Source: Lepturacanthus savala
Lineage: Eukaryota > Chordata > Actinopteri > Scombriformes > Trichiuridae
Direction of reading: 5' to 3'
DNA: 64,000 nucleotides
Assembly (NCBI GenBank): GCA_030544235.1
Contig: CM060465.1
Location: 29,337,488 to 29,401,487, forward strand
The notes under the pieces are model-generated. The model was not told the origin of the DNA. It worked only from the letters and a program-made list of their open reading frames with translations, and searched no databases. Shown piece after piece: positions 10,376 through 22,653 of this stretch. Within the stretch, counting starts at the first letter, position 1. Each line of letters starts with the position of its first letter. A program made the position numbers and the translations under genes.

Positions 10376-13300
10376 TTATAGCTCAATTTTTGAATCGTCA
10401 TCCTTCTTCTTCTTCTTCTTCTTGGTCTCTTCCTGCATCACCAAGGGGTTGGTCGCCTCTCTCTTCAGGAAGTTGATGAAGTCGCTCACCTCGCGACCTC
10501 CCTGGAACAAGAAAGGCGAGACGGGACGATTAGATACAAAACACACGTAAGTTGGTTTTATTGATGAATCAAACTGATGCTCACCTCGTATTTCTTTGGG
10601 CTCGACTTGCGTCCAGCTGGGGCGAAGTAGAGTGTGGGGAACCTGGGGGGAAAAAAAAAAAAGTTGAAATTAGAAACTATTCATATAACTAGATTATATT
10701 AGACACAAGTAGTGTTGCAGAGGAGTGGTGAAACTTTCTATGGGAAGTTAAACTAGGGAATTTTAGAAATATTTAACATTTAGCATCTGTATTACAAGCT
10801 AGCTACTGTATGGATACAATATTTGGAAGTTAAACAGTCATATTATAGATCAAATATATTTACCCCATAATATCAATACTTACCCAATCACACTACAAGA
10901 TAAGGGAATGTTACAAGACAACATTACAAGGGATAATTAAAAAATGTTGAACTGTCCCTTTAAATCTGGTTGTTTTAGCCATCTTTGTTTAAGGGCCATC
11001 CTTTAAGTTGATCAATTTTGGATTTATTCCCATTCCTTTAGAAAGTTTCCGTCTAAAATTTCCTGAAATTTTGCAACCCTAGACAAGGCTGCTTCAAAAG
11101 AAATCCATAATCAGTGATATTGGAAGATGTTTTTGTCCAAAGCAAGACACAAAAGTGAAAAAAATCAAGTTGAAAATGTGTAAAATGTGCTCTGTATCTC
11201 CAGAGAGTCGGACAGAATTCATTCATTTTGGTGCTATATTTTACTCAAACTATATTTTGATCTAAGTTTTCGGTTTTTCTAGACTGAACCTTTAAGGCTC
11301 GTTGAGGCCTGGAGGAACAAACGTTTCCTCATGACTCACCCGCTGACTTCATATGGAGACGGCACGTCGTTGGCTGTGGCGTCCATCTTGGCAATGACGA
11401 TGTTGGGATCATTGGCGAGCTTAAGGAAAGGAGACGGGGGAAAAAGTGTTTAAACGTGTCAACAAGGACCCACAGTAGCATAAAATGATTTCCATTCGTT
11501 ATACAAACACAGGGCTCAAATCAATGAGGAAAAACTACACCAGGTTTCCTCCACGATTTCTTTTCCGTCACATTAATTTGTTGGTAAAAACGTTAATGAG
11601 ACCTTATTTAGTTTAGAAAATTAAAAACACTGTTCAGTTAGCAGCCCGTCCACTCACCTTCTCTCCCAGCTCATTGAATTTAGGCTCCAGGCTCTTGCAG
11701 TGGCCGCACCACGGAGCGTAGAACTCGATCAGGACGTCTTTGCTGTCGTCGTTGACGATGGAGTCGAAGTTCTCGGCCACGGCGACCTGGTGACACGTGA
11801 CAGATGTTAGAAGTGTTGGGGCATTTCACTTCTCACTCATATGGACATGTGTTCCTCTTTCAGAAATTGTGTAAAGAAAAATGACAAATCATTTCAACTT
11901 GATTATATATGTTGAGATTGTTTGATGTGCAAATCGATCAAAATTCAAATAATCGCACAGCCTTAAAGTGACGTTCTCCTTCCAGTAACTGTACACACAC
12001 ACTTCCATAAATCTATTTTTACACAGCAGGACTGTAAATGTTACACATGAGAGGAGAAAATAAAATATAAGCATCCAAGAACATTTTCTCTGGATATCAA
12101 GAGACTCAAGACAAACATACAAGCCACATCCCTTCCACATAGCAGTTAAGAATCTTCCTGGACGTGTCGCCTCACCTTGACGGGTGCGTTGTTGTTCTCT
12201 GGAATGGGCTCGGATTTAAGGTAACGCTTCAACTTGCCGTCAAAGTAATCCTGCAGGAAACGCTCCAGAGCTTTTCCATCACGACTGTTACAAAGATCGA
12301 AAAAAAAAAAAAAAAACGAGACAAACGAGTTAAACCATCAGCAGGGAGTTTCAGCAGTCAACCAGCCGAATAGAGGGAAGACGTGTGTAAATCTGTGTAA
12401 AGTGACTTACGAGAACTCCTCGGCCATGACGTATTTGTCTCCCTTGGAGGTCCTGATGGCCACCAGAGGAAGTTCTCCTGAGCTGCCGTCCAGGCCGAAC
12501 TCGGACACGTCGTGGCCGAACGCGTTCTTGTTGGCGACGGCGAAGTTCAGCTTCTGGCCCTGATCCACGAAGCCCTTCGCCACCTTCATCACTCTGTGAA
12601 ATGTTTGGTGCATTTTAAAAGTCTTGCATCTTTTTCAAAATGACCTGAAGTGGCGTTTATGTCAATGAGCAGAAGAGGAGGATAATAGGAATAGGTTCAT
12701 GAGGGGACCAGGAACCAGACAACTTCTTAAATATGACTAATTTTTGGCCTAGGTGCCATTTTAGATATTATAATAGACCCATGGATTTCAATCACTAGAG
12801 AAAACACAGCTGTATGTTACCAACTTCCTTGGTAAGGATGGATTATGTGCACCACATCCAGGAAAGAAAGCTACCACTGTTGATTGCTGCATATTGAAGT
12901 TACCATTGATCGATTACATTCATTGGCAACTACTTTGATAATTAATTGACTCATTGGGTCATTTTTAAGGAGAAAAGTCCAAATTCTCTGGTTCCAGCTT
13001 CTCAAATTTGACCATTTTCTGCTTTCCTCACTTTTCTATAAATAAACTGACTGTTGTTCTGGACAAAATATCAAAACTATCAAAATAGTTAGTCGAAGCC
13101 CTGTGGTAAGATGATGTTTTGACCATCATTAACTTGTTAATATCAATCAGCTGTGAAATCAGAGCTGATGGGTCTGGATCTTCCAGTTTAGGTCCAGCAT
13201 TTCTCAGCTATACATGATTCAAGTGGGACATTTCCTGGTCTTTTGGGGTTTTAGTAGGAATTTTTGGACCCATGAAGACCTCTATATCAGATGGAAAACA

Positions 13301-13911
13301 AGTGAAACAAGGACACAGCCAGTCCTGTGTGTTTCTAAAACACACCAATAATCTATCATTTGAGCTGAAGGTGAGAGGCGGTGGTGCTGAGGAGGGAACA
13401 GTCTGCAGGACTCCTACCTGTTCCTCCAGTAGTTGGAACCCTTGGGATTTTTATCATAATCAACGTCATAATAAGCCACCAGCAGGTCTTTCCCCTTCAG
13501 TTGGTCCTTGTTGTCGTCAGTCATATGGGGGCACAATCCAAAGCTGAGTTGAGAAAAGGAAACGGATGAGTTCACAGAGACGTTTGAATAAAACCTTTGG
13601 TTTTAAAATGCATAACCCAAGGCACAAAAAAAAGAAACTATTTTCTTTAAAAAGTTTATATCTAATCTCCAAAGAATCTGACCATTTGAACCTGGTAGGC
13701 AAACTTCCACATCCATTTCTTATCACAGAGACGTGAACCAGAGGAAAAATGAAAGTAAAACAAAACACAGCCAAACTGCTGATATGTACCATGTACACAA
13801 GGAAAGTCCCCTGCAAAAATGTCACATGACTGAGTGAGATCTCTAGTGAACCTGAACCACATGCAGATGATTACACCTCCTGTAATCATACAACTACACT
13901 TCTGTACTTGA

Positions 13912-13958
<47 letters not shown>

Positions 13959-16900
13959 GGGGGGAGGGTAACATCACCCCTCACCTTCCCCTACCTGGGA
14001 AAATGAAACTCAGAATTCTGTTTTCCATATAAGTAGAATGAGGCTGTATTGTGGTTTTGTGGGGTACTTGATTAGCAAAAAAAACAGGAAACTGCATTTC
14101 ATTTCACACTTACAGCTTCATGATCAAAGTTTTGAGAACTTTGAATTAATTATAAAACACATTATGCTGATCAGATCTACTTTAAGATAGTTGGTATAAG
14201 TCATACCCACTACAATAATCAGTTATGAGAGAGAACGGCTTACAGGTTAGCTATTTTGCATCATATCTCTCTCTTTTCATAATGCTATGAACAGATTTCA
14301 AATCACACAAATGCTTCTATTAAAAGAACAGAGACAGATATCACAATTACTAAATACCAGCAATTACAGCTGAAATGTGTGTATAATCCTATCCACAGCT
14401 CCTGTTTGAGTAGACTCATCACCTCTTTAGCAAAGTCCTGTTGGCACCGAGCCACGTGTGTAAATATGCACCGTCACCAGGACAGATCACTTTGTGCTCT
14501 GTAAATATCACGAACCGTCATGTGGAACAAGGGCAACAAGAATATGTGGCGGCTGCGTGTGGACGGAGGAAATCACACACTCACATGTTCTCCTGGATGA
14601 ACTTCTTGATTTTGTTGCTGGTGAACTTTTCCTCGCCGAATTTAACGGAACTGTCCTCGAACTTGTTGTTGAGTCTTGGCGGACGGAAGAGGACGATTCC
14701 CCTGAAAACCGTCAAAAAGGAAAGGGTCACTTTAGCTCAACTTAGTGCAGCTAATGCTACTTTCTACATCCCTTTTGTAAGGAAGAAGATGCTTCTTTTT
14801 TTTATTAGCCAGATGACAAAACAGCTACTCACTCTCCTTCGATGCCGTGGCTCTGGAGGAGGGCCTCGGAGTTTGTGTGGGCGAAGCGGTAGCTGTCCCT
14901 CAGGGCGCTGGCGGCCTTCAAGAACTCTGCCTGTGCTGTGCTCTTGTCATCAGAGAAAAATCCTGAGAAGAAAAGATGAATCATTGTTCAGATGCAGGCT
15001 GCGGCAGCAGCAGATTCTCCAAACTTCAGTGACTAACAGGCACCCGGTAACTCACCGACGACGCTTGCGTCTTGGTCGCCGATGAACTTCTCAAAATCGG
15101 CCTCGGCCTTGACCTCCACAGAAGCGGGGCCAGCCTGCTTCTTCAGGAAGCTGACAATCCCATCTGCAGGGAGGAAGAGGAAAGCAGAGGAACAATACAG
15201 AGGGGTGGGAAAAGGGAGAAAATGAGCATGTGTTAATCTTAATAAGAGATTTAAAAAAAAAAAAAAAAAGGATTTGTGCAGGTGTGACAAAAGAAATCGC
15301 ATCATCGGCACAGACCTGCTGTTCTGGGACCATCATAGGGGCCACTTTCCTCTCCATCCCTGAAGATCTTCAGGGTTGGGTAACCACTGACGCCATATTT
15401 GCTGCAAGTGTTGCTGTTGGCTGTGCAGTCAACCTGAGGGGAAATAAACATTTACTGAGTGAAAAGGTGCAGAGTACAACAGTACAAAGTGCAGAAAACT
15501 AAACAGGTGGACAAAGCTGGGTGAACTGCATTATGCAATACCTTGGCCAGAGCGACCATCCCTTTCAGGCGCGTGGCTGCCGCCTCGTATTCGGGTGCTA
15601 GCCGTTTACAGTGGCCACACCTGTTGGACAGAGGATACAGATCAGGTCAGACAGAGCCACAGGTTACACTTCAGCAGTGTACTCGGATTTCAGCTCAGGT
15701 TAAAATCCTAAGGGAGTTCCCACTGTGGAACATGATACCTCTAAAGTAAATCACTGTGCTTCAATAGAACAATAAGTTTAACTGTTAATAGGGGGAATGG
15801 ATTTACTTTTCTCAACTTAAATTATATATAAACTCTAATTATCTTTTGCATATATTTTTTCTTTTTTATTTATTTATTTTTAATTTACCTCACTGTTTTT
15901 ATAAGTTTTCTTTTTACTACTTAGTAAAACTATATCCATATACATAGTAAGTTTGTTTCTGTTTTGATAAATGTTATTTTTAAGTCATTTTTAATAGTTT
16001 TTACAGCCTTTGGCTTAGAGGAAAATCCGCTGCTTGACCTCTTTTGTGAGAACCGAAAAGTTTGGCTTTTCATCTTTAAGTTTGCTTTAACGAATATGAA
16101 CTCTAGCCAGTAAAAAAAAAAAATTGACCTATAAAGTTGATAATTCAAATTATAATAATCTTCTTTCTTCCAAAAATCCCATCTTCATCCATATGGCTGT
16201 TGATAAAGACACATACTGGTGTAAATAGTGTATAATAATTAAAAGGAGCAGAAAGGAACATGTAATAAAACAGCTTTATGAACAGGATAAGAGCTCCTGG
16301 GAGATTCAGCAGCATCCTGGATCACGTCAAGTTTGGCACACTGGAACAACGTAACTGTTCAGCCCGAATCGGACCAATCAGGAGTCGACACCAAAACTTC
16401 TCCGGCCAATCAGAACGTTACAACAGCGAAAAGACACGCCCCTAACTTCCTCATTCGTACATACGCTCGCTTCCATTGAAAATTATCCGACTGCGCGTTT
16501 AAAAAAACTCTAATTATGACTCTAAATATGTGAATAATTCCTGTTTGATCATTATGAAACTGCAGCCGCTCTACATAGAGGCAAACCTACCGCTGCAGCT
16601 AGCTGCAACTAACGGTTACCTTTCCGCTTCTTGCTAACATGCTAACTATTGGTCACCAGCCAATAAACCTACTCATCCCGTTATTTGTTATAAGACTTAA
16701 TGAAGACGCAGTTTGTTGTTTAGAGTTAATAAATTAATTGATATATATAAATATGTTCGCAGAAGTTCTGCTAGTCAACGCGGGGTTAGCTAAACATTAA
16801 ACAGTGTTAAAACCACAAAGCGTCATCTCTGCAGTTTCACAAATACTTTATGAAAATATGGCGGTTGTGTGTGTGGGGGAGAGACTCACCAAGGGGCGAA

Positions 16901-17023
16901 AAACTCCACCAGAACCATGTCATGGTCTCCGATTTTGCTTTCGAAGTCGTTGTCGGTGTAGTCAAGCACATCACTGGCCCGGGAGAAGCCGGCGAGCGCG
17001 GCCAGAAAGATCAGCCTCAGCAT
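10376..17023 (-). CDS. pdia3: Protein disulfide-isomerase A3 / ERp57 (498 aa, 13 exons)
   Basis: Exons: 17023-16890, 15620-15542, 15433-15316, 15163-15056, 14962-14833, 14701-14585, 13543-13418, 12593-12411, 12284-12176, 11786-11658, 11419-11340, 10642-10585, 10501-10376; all joins keep frame (1497 nt). The order is a signal peptide (residues 1 to about 17), thioredoxin domain a with CGHC at 46-49, inactive domains b and b', then domain a' with CGHC at 395-398, a lysine-rich tail and stop. Recognisable stretches include GYPTLKIFRDGEE, KQAGPASV and EFYAPWCGHC. ERp57 oxidises and isomerises disulfides of glycoproteins presented by calnexin and calreticulin in the ER, and joins the MHC class I loading complex. 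The last four residues are KIEL, unlike the human QEDL, but still a plausible EL-type ER retrieval signal. The start is the only ATG ahead of a hydrophobic leader. Confidence 0.97.
10705..11085. repeat. Imperfect inverted-repeat element in a pdia3 intron
   Basis: Starts near GTGTTGCAGAGGAGTGG and ends near TTGCAACCCTAGAC, with GAAACTTTCTATGGGAAGTTA at one end answered by AAAGTTTCCGTCTAAAATTTC at the other. Its core, TTTAAATCTGGTTGTTTTAG at about 10959, recurs inverted at about 31240. Likely a non-autonomous DNA transposon. Confidence 0.4.
12900..13110 (+). repeat. Dispersed repeat family B fragment in a pdia3 intron
   Basis: AT-rich stretch with AAATTCTCTGGTTCCAGC and CTTCTCAAATTTGACC. A related, inverted fragment lies at about 37640-37935 and a poorer one at about 30430-30720. 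From memory this resembles a very common fish MITE with long imperfect inverted ends, but the family is not confirmed here. Confidence 0.4.
13914..13957 (+). repeat. (GT)n microsatellite
   Basis: About 22 GT units in a pdia3 intron, followed by a G-rich stretch. Confidence 0.95.
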
Positions 17024-17227
17024 GGCGCACCGCGCTGGATACGAGGAAGTGTCCCTTCCGCTGTTCGTCCAAACCCAATGAAGGCGTTCTAAGTGGCAGC
17101 AGCTTCCCCTTCGCTCCCGACGTCTCCTTCTTCCAGCTCCTCGGAGAAGAACAGGCCGAAATGCGGACGACGAAGTCGATAGAGAAAGAGAAAGAGACGC
17201 AGGCGGCGGGACCTCTCCTAACCACAG

Positions 17228-17246
17228 TGTGGCAGCCTCCCATTGG
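17228..17246 (-). promoter_or_regulatory. ERSE-like element upstream of pdia3
   Basis: On the minus strand CCAAT, nine bases, then CCACA, compared with the ER stress response element CCAAT-N9-CCACG: one mismatch, at the last base. It is in gene orientation about 205 bp above the pdia3 ATG. NF-Y with ATF6 binds such elements in ER chaperone promoters. Two further CCAAT boxes on the plus strand lie at 17278-17282 and 17318-17322. Confidence 0.5.
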
Positions 17247-17249
17247 ACG

Positions 17250-17920
17250 AGCCGGCGCGTCACTCCGCCTCCGTCGACCAATCAGAAGCGAGCACACTAG
17301 ACCTCATCGCGTCAGGACCAATCAGGATCTGACAGAAATCAAAACGCCTCACTGTTTTTAAAGGATGGATTCACAGTTTTTTTTCCAAGTTTGTCTTAAC
17401 TTAAAACAACAGTCAGGTGCGCAAATTAACAACCACCACATTATAAATGACAAATATAGTATTTTATATATACTTAAAAAAATTGCATTCATTATAAACG
17501 TAGAACAATAATGAGGTGTTTTTTAATTATTCTTGATGGATTACTAATGACACTACTTGTGATATTAGTAAAGTAACTAATGGAAAAATTTAAAATAGAA
17601 GAAGAAATCATTAAAAAAAATCCTATGGTGAAATAATTGGTGATGGTGATGTTGAACTTGACCTCTTTTGTCCCACTTCTTCTCTGACTGTTAGTTCCAT
17701 ACTGTTCCTATAAGAGACAGGACTTTGACAAAATAAACATTTTAATTATTTGCCTCCTATCCATTCTGGTCATCGGAAGATCTCTTCATAATGTGCATAA
17801 AACATAATCAGAGTGTTTATACATACAAAGATTTTGACTGGCTCTCAATGTACTTACACACATTAATCTTTAGAGTGATATACAACGGCAGCAAGATGAA
17901 CAAACATAATTATACTTACA
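17250..17920. other. Intergenic DNA above pdia3
   Basis: Beyond the CCAAT boxes of the pdia3 promoter this stretch is AT-rich and I see no gene or element in it. Confidence 0.5.
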
Positions 17921-18582
17921 CTATATACCACCATTGTCTATATACCACCACTGTCTATATACCACCACTGTCTATATACCACCATTGTCTATATACCACC
18001 ACTGTCTATATACCACCATTGTCTATATACCACCATTGTCTATATACCACCACTGTCTATATACCACCACTGTCTATATACCACCACTGTCTATATACCA
18101 CCATTGTCTATATACCACCACTGTCTATATACCACCATTGTCTATATACCACCACTGTCTATATACCACCACTGTCTATATACCACCATTGTCTATATAC
18201 CACCATTGTCTATATACCACCACTGTCTATATACCACCATTGTCTATATACCACCACTGTCTATATACCACCACTGTCTATATACCACCACTGTCTATAT
18301 ACCACCATTGTCTATATACCACCACTGTCTATATACCACCACTGTCTATATACCACCACTGTCTATATACCACCACTGTCTATATACCACCACTGTCTAT
18401 ATACCACCATTGTCTATATACCACCACTGTCTATATACCACCACTGTCTATATGCCACCATTGTCTATATACCACCACTGTCTATATACCACCACTGTCT
18501 ATATGCCACCATTGTCTATATACCACCACTGTCTATATACCACCACTGTCTATATACTACCATTGTCTATATACCACCATTG
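17921..18582 (+). repeat. Minisatellite: 39 tandem copies of a 17-bp unit
   Basis: Unit CTATATACCACCAYTGT. The first unit starts at 17921 and the last at 18567, a distance of exactly 38 periods, so there is no net length change. Units differ mainly by a C/T switch at the Y position; two units carry ATATGCCACC and one ATATACTACC. Toward the right end units 30-38 form three 51-bp triplets of the type C, C, T. Because 17 is not a multiple of three, the same peptide recurs with a 51-bp period in each frame, and all three forward frames are free of stops. I consider it noncoding. Confidence 0.97.
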
Positions 18583-18966
18583 CAAAAAATAGTGTTGTAG
18601 CCAGTTTAGTCCAGTGCATTTTAAACTAGGAGTTGGGCCCCTCTATACTATTAACAATAGTGACAATAACACTTGAGTTATTCATTGCTGCTGTTTTCAC
18701 AGTATTTCACAGAACAGATAAGTAAGAAACTCCTGAAGCTCATCACGTGATGAACATTTTCCTCCTTTAAAAAGTTGCAGCTGCATCATTAAACCAGCAG
18801 AGGACGTCGTCTGCATGCACACATCAACAGGACACTCTGCCCTCTCCATAATGAAATAAATGAAATAAACTACAACTCAAAAATGAGTCATTTTATCAAG
18901 TAAAAAAGACTTTAATCAGTGTAGATGGCTTATTTTGTCAAGGTATTATAGTCTATTGTCTACCCC

Positions 18967-19310
18967 TGTCTTGTAAGATGAGATACCGCAGTAAACATAG
19001 TATGTAGATCTTGTGGGATGTTGTGTTGAAGGTGGGTCTGTATTATTCTTGAAGGTGGGGCTGTATTATTCTTGGGTCAAATGGCTTAAAACCCAGAGGT
19101 CAGAGGTTAAAAGCCAAAGGCTGTATTTATTTAAGATAGTCTTAAGGTAAATGACCAACAGGAAGGGGTTTGAATTTTGGGAAATAAAGCATCTATAAGA
19201 GGGTTTGGTGTGGTTGGACAGCCCTCATTCGGTTCATGACCCTGTTCTTTTTCTAATAAAATCCTTTTTATGCAACAGACAAGACATATCGGGTGGTGAC
19301 TTCTTCAAGC
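18967..19310 (+). mobile_element. Possible solo LTR (retroelement)
   Basis: Promoter-like TCTATAAGAGG at about 19194, then AATAAAATCC at about 19256 about 60 nt on, and a start and end compatible with TG...CA. A 22-bp segment ending TCTGTATTATTCTT is tandemly duplicated at about 19030-19074. No internal retroviral gene is present and no clear target duplication was seen, so the limits and class are uncertain. Confidence 0.3.
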
Positions 19311-20491
19311 AAACAACAGTATTCTCACATAAATCCTAAAATAATAATTATAATAATATCTGCATTTAGAAAGTAAGCTGTCATATGGTAATGCACATAC
19401 TGCTTTACATAGAGTGCTGTGTGAGTAACAAATTTAATATTTGATATAGGAACTATATCTTTGTTGGAGAAAAGTTTTGTTTAACCAAGCTGTACAGAAT
19501 GTGATGCACTTCAAGAATATAGGAGTTTAACAATTAAACATGTATTATGAGGACTTCAGATGTTAAATATAATGAATACTGGGCATTACAATATCACTTT
19601 TATTCAAGAAGTCGTACTGTACAAACACTGATTCTTAAACAGACCTGAAAACCCCCTGCTGACTGCTGAGTTTTGCTAATCCTTTAAAATAGAGCTGTGT
19701 TTCTTCCAGATCAGCCACTGTTGACTATAAAGTTATAAACGGCAGAATTAAATGGAAATAATTTAAGGATCAGATGTCTCATTACAGAAAAACGTGCTTA
19801 CTCCCCCCTATCTTTACTTAAATAATAATATCTTTCTACTGCAGAATCGCTACCTAAACTCGTGTCCTAACCCATCCAAGAGCTCGAATCTTATCTTAAC
19901 TAAATACAACTAGAACCGTACACTTGATTCTTGAATCGGCGCTCGTCCTGACATGCCTGTATCTGTGTTTAGAATACACACAAGACTGGCTGCGTCCTTG
20001 ATTAGAATGTTTTTAGAGAAACTGAGGAAGTTTCTGTAATGACACGCCAGTGGATTTAAGAATATCTGCTTGAGAAGACAGCGTCAGTGAAGCTGTGATG
20101 GAAGTTTCTGTGCAGGGAGGGAGGGAGGGAGGAAGTGACGAATTATTGACCTACACAGCAATTTGTAAAAGATTTGCACTGTTTCAAGGTCACATTGCAC
20201 CAAATGCAGCACATTAAACAATGTGGTCATGGTTTTAAGATACAAAATGACCTATTTTCATTATTTAGTCCCTATTTTATCCAAGGAAGCCGCTTATTTC
20301 GCATTTGTCCGTGAGCGCTGCAGCACTAGAGATTTGTATTCTGTTACCCACAAAACCCCTTCCCTCCCCCATCAGAGCCCCAGTTACCTCTTTCAAGTGG
20401 TTGCTACAGCAACCCGCTTACTACTCAGCCATAGGAGGAGAGAAGAGGAGAGGCTTGCAGCAGGATTATGCCTGTGACATGCTCCGTGGGG

Positions 20492-20516
20492 TGTGTGTGT
20501 GTGTGTGTGTGTGTGT
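20492..20516 (+). repeat. (GT)n microsatellite
   Basis: About 12 GT units in intergenic DNA. Confidence 0.9.
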
Positions 20517-20782
20517 ATTCAGGACGTCAGAACCTTCCTCCAAATCCTCGAGAAGGAGAGGAACGGCGAGGAGATTCCATACGGCATCAACGGCAACACT
20601 CCACATCTCAGCTGAGAACACTGAGCGCCTTGTTGCACCGTCGACGTCCAGACCAAAACACTGGAAAAATTGTTGCCCGTTTCATCACCGGAGACAATAA
20701 ACGCCCATTCATTCACAATGGGACAAAGCACTTGTTACACACTTCCTGCGCTGCAGAGCAAACACTGATGTCTTTGCACTTG

Positions 20783-21470
20783 TTTTAGATTAAAAAAAAT
20801 GCTGAGGTGCAGATGATGTGGCACAAATTTATTTTTTGGCATATTTCTTACTGTTTTTGTGTTTAACCAAAGAAATCTACAACAATGTGAGGTAACTACA
20901 GAAGTCTTAGAATCAATTTATGTTGCTGAGAGAGCAAATATAGCTAGAATATTGCAAAAAAAATCTAGCATTGTGTTTTATTACAGATAAAAAAACTTTA
21001 TTAAAACATAAAACATGACCAAACTGACCCAAATCAGCAAAAAAAGCTTGAAATAAGACAAATTATCTGCAATGCAAAGCTCAATGATTAATAAGATACG
21101 ATACAAAGATCAATAATTTGACCATAAAATTCATAGAAATCACATTGAGGATCATTACAGAACATGAAGAATATATTCTGTAAGATGTTTAAAAAGGAGA
21201 TTATAAAGGACACAATTAAATAATCACACAAACAGCTCAAATCTAAATTAAATATCAAAATAGTCATCGTTAGTTGCGGCCCTATTACTGATATTAAATT
21301 AAACAATTTTCTTATAATATTGATGATATATATTGATGCTTTAACACTAACATTGTGTTTTACTACAAATAAAACTATTTATTTAGTTTTGTAGCTGAGG
21401 TTTTCTCATGCAATATATGAAAACACTCAATGTTGCCCCTGCATCAGGGTTTTTTGGATTTAACTGATTA
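20783..21470 (-). repeat. Dispersed noncoding repeat family A, copy 2 (inverted)
   Basis: Same landmarks as copy 1 in reverse complement, including GAACATGAAGAATATATTC near 21161 and the GCTGAGGTTTTCTCATGCA end near 21391. It ends close to CCCTGCATCAGGG. No coding capacity. Confidence 0.5.
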
Positions 21471-22139
21471 AACTAACTGTACAAACTGTCTCATAAAAGG
21501 ATCCGAAACAGTTTTTACTTGAGGAAATTGAGTCCTTTCCCAGATCTGAAGGCTCAGTGTGTAAACAAGAACACTGCATACCAGTGTCTGCAGCATGATA
21601 CATTTTTGTTATACCTCTGACTAAACGTTGTCACATGACACTCTGCAACCATGCTGATTGCGGTCATGCTCCTCCAGCTTAGTCGCCATGGTTACTTCAA
21701 GCTTGGCACTTTCATGCTCGTGCAAAACACAGTCGAATGCCAAATAATTAAAGCACAGGGTCAGAATCTTTATAATCTGTTTTAAAAAAACTGTCTGATA
21801 TGAGAGATTGATTACAATTTGCCAAAATGCTGCAAATTCCTGTAGCCCTCTACATTTTTGTTGTAGATCACTCCATTTTGTTTCTGGAACACGACCTCTC
21901 CTTCTTCTACTTTGTTTATTATAGACACCTGGAACACAACTTATCTTATTATCATTAGTTTATTTACTGCAAACCAGCAGACGGAAACGAGAGATTTCAA
22001 AGTTCTGCTCAAAATTTGCTTGACAATTATTGGGATTATTGGGATTATTAGTACTGAAAAGACCATGAACCGTGAAAGATATCTACTCGGCAGACAGGTG
22101 AAGCTTTATATTATCTTCAAATATATATGTTTAAATATA

Positions 22140-22501
22140 CACCACCATTCAAAGGTTAGGGGTCACTTAGAATTTTCCTTATTTTTGGAAGAAAAGCACT
22201 GTTTTTTTCACTGAAGATAACTTTAAACTAATCATAAATACACTCTATACATTGCTAATGTGACTATTCTAGCTGCAAATGTCTGGTTTTTGGTGCAATA
22301 TCTACATAGGTGTATAGAGGCGCATTTCCAGCAACTATCAGTCCAGTGTTCTAATGGAACAATGTGTTTGCTCATTGCGTCAGGGGGCTAATATAATGAA
22401 GTTTTCTATTAATTTTACATCTCATGCTGGTAAATAAAAGTGTGACTTTTCATGGAAAACACTAAATAGTGTGGTTGACCCCAAACCTTTGAACGGTAGT
22501 G
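22140..22501. mobile_element. Tc1-like MITE with TA target duplication
   Basis: Ends read CACCACCATTCAAAGGTTAG on the left and, inverted, CACTACCGTTCAAAGGTTTG on the right, each flanked by TA (22138-22139 and 22502-22503), the hallmark of Tc1/mariner insertion. The 362-bp body has no transposase. A truncated relative lies at 25418-25700. Confidence 0.7.
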
Positions 22502-22653
22502 TAGTTTTTGAACAGAACGGGATATTTAACAGCCTCTTTACAGCAAACATATGAAAACCCCGCCCACGCAGCTCACCTCACACCAGAGAAACAACGTTCC
22601 ATTGGCAAAAAGAGAGGCAGACAGATAACCGGTACTGTTAAATAGATGATTTC

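Noticed and set aside
14441..15085. 214-aa plus-strand frame
   Set aside because: It runs antisense across pdia3 exons 4-6 and their introns; it has no known domain and the minus strand explains the sequence.
16804..17361. 185-aa plus-strand frame at the pdia3 promoter
   Set aside because: Spans pdia3 exon 1 and its GC-rich promoter in antisense; no recognisable domain.
17921..18582. CRISPR-like array
   Set aside because: Units are contiguous with no spacers, and the genome is eukaryotic.
17791..18629. Proteins of 269, 231 and 162 aa read through the 17-bp array
   Set aside because: All are the same tandem peptide in three frames of a noncoding minisatellite, with no conserved flanks or splice signals.
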